In this document: positions 61,998 to 64,000 of the stretch, piece after piece
How positions within the stretch are numbered: position 1 is the stretch's first letter
How the letters are laid out: every line of letters starts with the position of its first letter
The notes under the pieces: generated by a model
Told to the model about the DNA's origin: nothing
What the model saw: only the letters and a program-made list of their open reading frames with translations
Databases searched by the model: none
Made by a program: the position numbers and the translations under genes
Assembly: GCA_963575745.1 (NCBI GenBank)
Contig: CAUYUJ010015837.1
Span: forward strand, 1,520,040-1,584,039
Reading direction: 5' to 3'
Source: Prorocentrum cordatum
Taxonomy: Eukaryota > Sar > Dinophyceae > Prorocentrales > Prorocentraceae
Length of the DNA stretch: 64,000 bases

Positions 61998-62479
61998 GGA
62001 TTCGGCGGGAACGGGTCAGAGGAGGAAGAGGTAACCATGCCGCCACCCCTTCCCTCCCCCCCCCTTTTTGTTGCGCCTCCTGGGAGAGGGGGGGTCAACG
62101 TCAACCTGTCCGCGCCCGTGTGCCGGAGGTCTGTTTTTTCTGCGGCGGGTGGCGCTGGCCGACGTCGCGCGGCAATGCTTGCCCGCGACGGGGGCCGATT
62201 TGGGGCTGCCTGCGGGGGTTGCGCCCCGCGCTGAACCGCCACCGCTGGGCATGGAGCGGACGCGTCCTCAGGTCCCTTGCCCAAGCCTCCAAGCCTCAGT
62301 CCTCCATCCTAAGGGTTAAAGGGGCCCGAACCCGAATTTCCGCAATCTCCTGGGGCTTGTCGTGCGCCCCCTGGGCCCCGTCGCATCTTCCCGCCGAAGC
62401 CGAAGCTGGCCCCAGGACGAAGCGGGCCGAAGCGGGCCCCAAGCCGAAGCGGGCCCCAGGGCGGGCCGAGGGAGCCACA
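61998..62479. other. 3' flank of the channel gene
   Basis: Includes C10- and G-rich tracts and, at 62,395-62,470, short AAGCGGGCCCCAAGCCG repeats. No gene or polyadenylation signal recognised. Confidence 0.4.
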
Positions 62480-62800
62480 AGCTGCCCTCAAGACGGCCCA
62501 AGGACCGCCCCAGGACGCCCAAGATGGCCCCAATGCGGCCCAAGAGGCCTCCAAGACGCCCCAAGAGGCCTCAAAGAGGCGTCCCAAGAGGGCCCCCTGA
62601 GGCCAAAATCATTGTTTGTTAGGCTTTGAAGGATTTGAGCGGTCTCGCCATGTCTGCTTTCCGACGCTCCAAGACTGCCCGAGGGGCCTCCAAAACGGGC
62701 CCCAAGACGGCCTAAGAGCGCCCCAAGACGACCCAAGAGGCACCCGAGACGGCCCAAGAGGGCCTCCAGGCGGCCCCAAAGGGGCCCAGGGGCGTGAGCA
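62480..62800 (-). repeat. CCTCTTGGGG minisatellite, locus 5 (inverted)
   Basis: Complementary orientation: GGCCCAAGAGGCCTCCAAGAC, CCCCAAGAGGCCTC and GCCCCAAGACGGCCTAAGAG units. Confidence 0.8.
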
Positions 62801-62956
62801 CGAATCGAAAATTCGAGCCTCGCGCCCCAAAAGGTCCCCAGGAGGCCTGGAAAAGGCGCCCAAGAGGCCGCCAGGAGGCCGGCCCTCGTCTCCACCGCTG
62901 GACTCGCCTCGAAATTCTGGTCAGGACGCGCCCCAGGAGAGGTCGGGGGGGTATGG
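62801..62956. other. Short unassigned spacer
   Basis: Nothing recognisable apart from more CCAGGAGGCC words. Confidence 0.4.
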
Positions 62957-63139
62957 TAGGTTCGTGTCGTGTCGACCGGCGGCGACCCCGCAAGCGGCGT
63001 TCAACTTTGAACGCCGCGGGCGACCCAGAATCGTTCGATGTGGAACGATTTGGACGCTTCGGAGACGGCCGATCGTTCAAGGTTGAACGATCCCCGCGGT
63101 GTCAGGAACCAACGCCGAAGTCGGCACGACACGATCCTG
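62957..63139. mobile_element. MITE-like foldback element, copy 2
   Basis: 183 bp. The left end is TAGGTTCGTGTCGTGTCGAC; the complement of the right end is CAGGATCGTGTCGTGCCGAC. Internal palindromes include GTTCAACTTTGAAC and GATCGTTCAAGGTTGAACGA. Homologous along its whole length to 29,606-29,789. Confidence 0.75.
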
Positions 63140-63309
63140 CTGTAGCGGTATCGGTACCTTTTGGTTTCTCCTCAGTGGCAAGGACGGCGCATGTTTTTGC
63201 TGTTTTTCTCCGTTGGCCCAGATTTGGGGGGCCGCGGGGCGGGGCTCCTGTTGTGCGTGCTGTGGTGAGCGTGCCTGGTCCGCAGTTCTTCTGTTTGTCA
63301 CCACTCCCT
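63140..63309. other. Short unassigned spacer
   Basis: Nothing recognised. Confidence 0.35.
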
Positions 63310-63495
63310 GGTGGCTCCTCCTCCTCCTCCTGCTCCTCCTGCTCCTCCTCTCCTCCTCCTCCTCCTCCTCCTCCTCCTCCTCCTCTCCTCCTCCTCCTCT
63401 CCTCCTCCTCTTCTCCTCTCCTCTTCCTCCTCCTCCTCCTCCTCCTCCTCCTCCTCCTCCTCCTCCTCCTCCTCCTCCTCCTCCTCCTCCTCCCC
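63310..63495. repeat. CCT trinucleotide microsatellite
   Basis: (CCT)n with TCCT and TGCT interruptions. The poly-Ser, poly-Leu and poly-Gly frames here are artefacts. Confidence 0.95.
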
Positions 63496-63765
63496 CCTGC
63501 TTGGATCCCAAATTCAACCACGCGTTGCTTTCCCCAACGGGAGAGGCCTTCTCCAGGTGTCGCCAGCGGCGGGCCTGGCCCAAGGTGGCCCTAACTGATC
63601 AGGGGAGGCCCCGGTGGCCTCCAGGGCACCACTCACGAGGCCCAGGGCGCCCCAGGGGCTTCAAAAAGGGCACGAGAAGCTCGAGACACCATGGGCCAGG
63701 AATACCTTTGAATACCTTTGGCAACCTCGCAACCTCTCTCTTTCGTCTTTTCGTATTGTTTTTTG

Positions 63766-63769
<4 letters not shown>
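63496..63769. other. Unassigned spacer
   Basis: GGCCCCGGTGGCCTCCAGGG-type words near 63,605-63,660; no gene. Confidence 0.4.

Positions 63770-63809
<40 letters not shown>
63770..63809. repeat. CT dinucleotide microsatellite
   Basis: About 20 uninterrupted TC units. Confidence 0.97.
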
Positions 63810-63812
<3 letters not shown>

Positions 63813-64000
63813 GACATTCACAGTGTTGTCGAGATGTATTTTCCAGAAGAGAATTGAGCTCTCCTGGCGCATGGGCTCTGCAGCCGTAACAGTGCAGGGC
63901 CATGGGTTTAAGGCCTCCCCAGTGGGCGCGGCCCCTCCTCAGCCTTCCACGTCGTCATCCTCAGTCGGGTATGTCCCTCTACAGGAGGACGACTCAAAAA
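63810..64000. other. Window end, unassigned
   Basis: No gene or repeat recognised. Confidence 0.4.

Noticed and set aside
63077-63857. Poly-Leu, poly-Ser and poly-Gly frames near the window end
   Set aside because: CCT microsatellite in three frames.

Overview
The window looks like nuclear DNA of a dinoflagellate; the genus cannot be fixed from sequence alone. Four things point that way. Very little of it is coding in a sea of GC-rich minisatellites and microsatellites. The one host gene has intron donors that are GC or GA rather than GT, and all four acceptors read AG|G. The retroelement proteins (a gag / reverse transcriptase / methyltransferase-like / RNase H / tyrosine recombinase element, a Ty1/copia element with a methyltransferase-like module, and two kinds of LINE) match families I recall as abundant in dinoflagellate genomes (recall, not checked).

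Layout. 1-8,000: simple repeats, then a head-to-tail array of about 1-kb units. 8,000-17,900: mostly non-coding, with degenerate TTTAGGG-like tracts, a 3.6-kb minisatellite with a higher-order period, and a CCCTATAG array. 17,938-25,830 (+): a decayed tyrosine-recombinase retroelement interrupted by a 5'-truncated LINE. 26,000-30,800: microsatellites, an exact 160-bp tandem repeat, a MITE-like foldback element and SINE-like repeats.

30,814-61,997 (+): the main host gene, which I reconstructed from five exons. It encodes a 546-residue single-domain voltage-gated cation channel with a C-terminal canonical EF-hand followed by a degenerate one. Introns are 19,253, 1,328, 103 and 8,859 bp. The S4 charge register (a basic residue every third position) runs without a break across the 19-kb intron, and all splice phases agree. 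Intron 1 holds a 10-kb antisense Ty1/copia element, a 90-bp satellite and several repeat families. Intron 4 holds a nearly full-length LINE, an inverted copy of the 90-bp satellite and a further copy of the 1-kb array unit.

62,000-64,000: 3' flank, a dispersed minisatellite, a second MITE copy and simple repeats. The retroelement genes are all broken by stops or frameshifts; the channel is the only gene that reads through intact. Protein family calls rest on motifs read by eye; no database search was possible.
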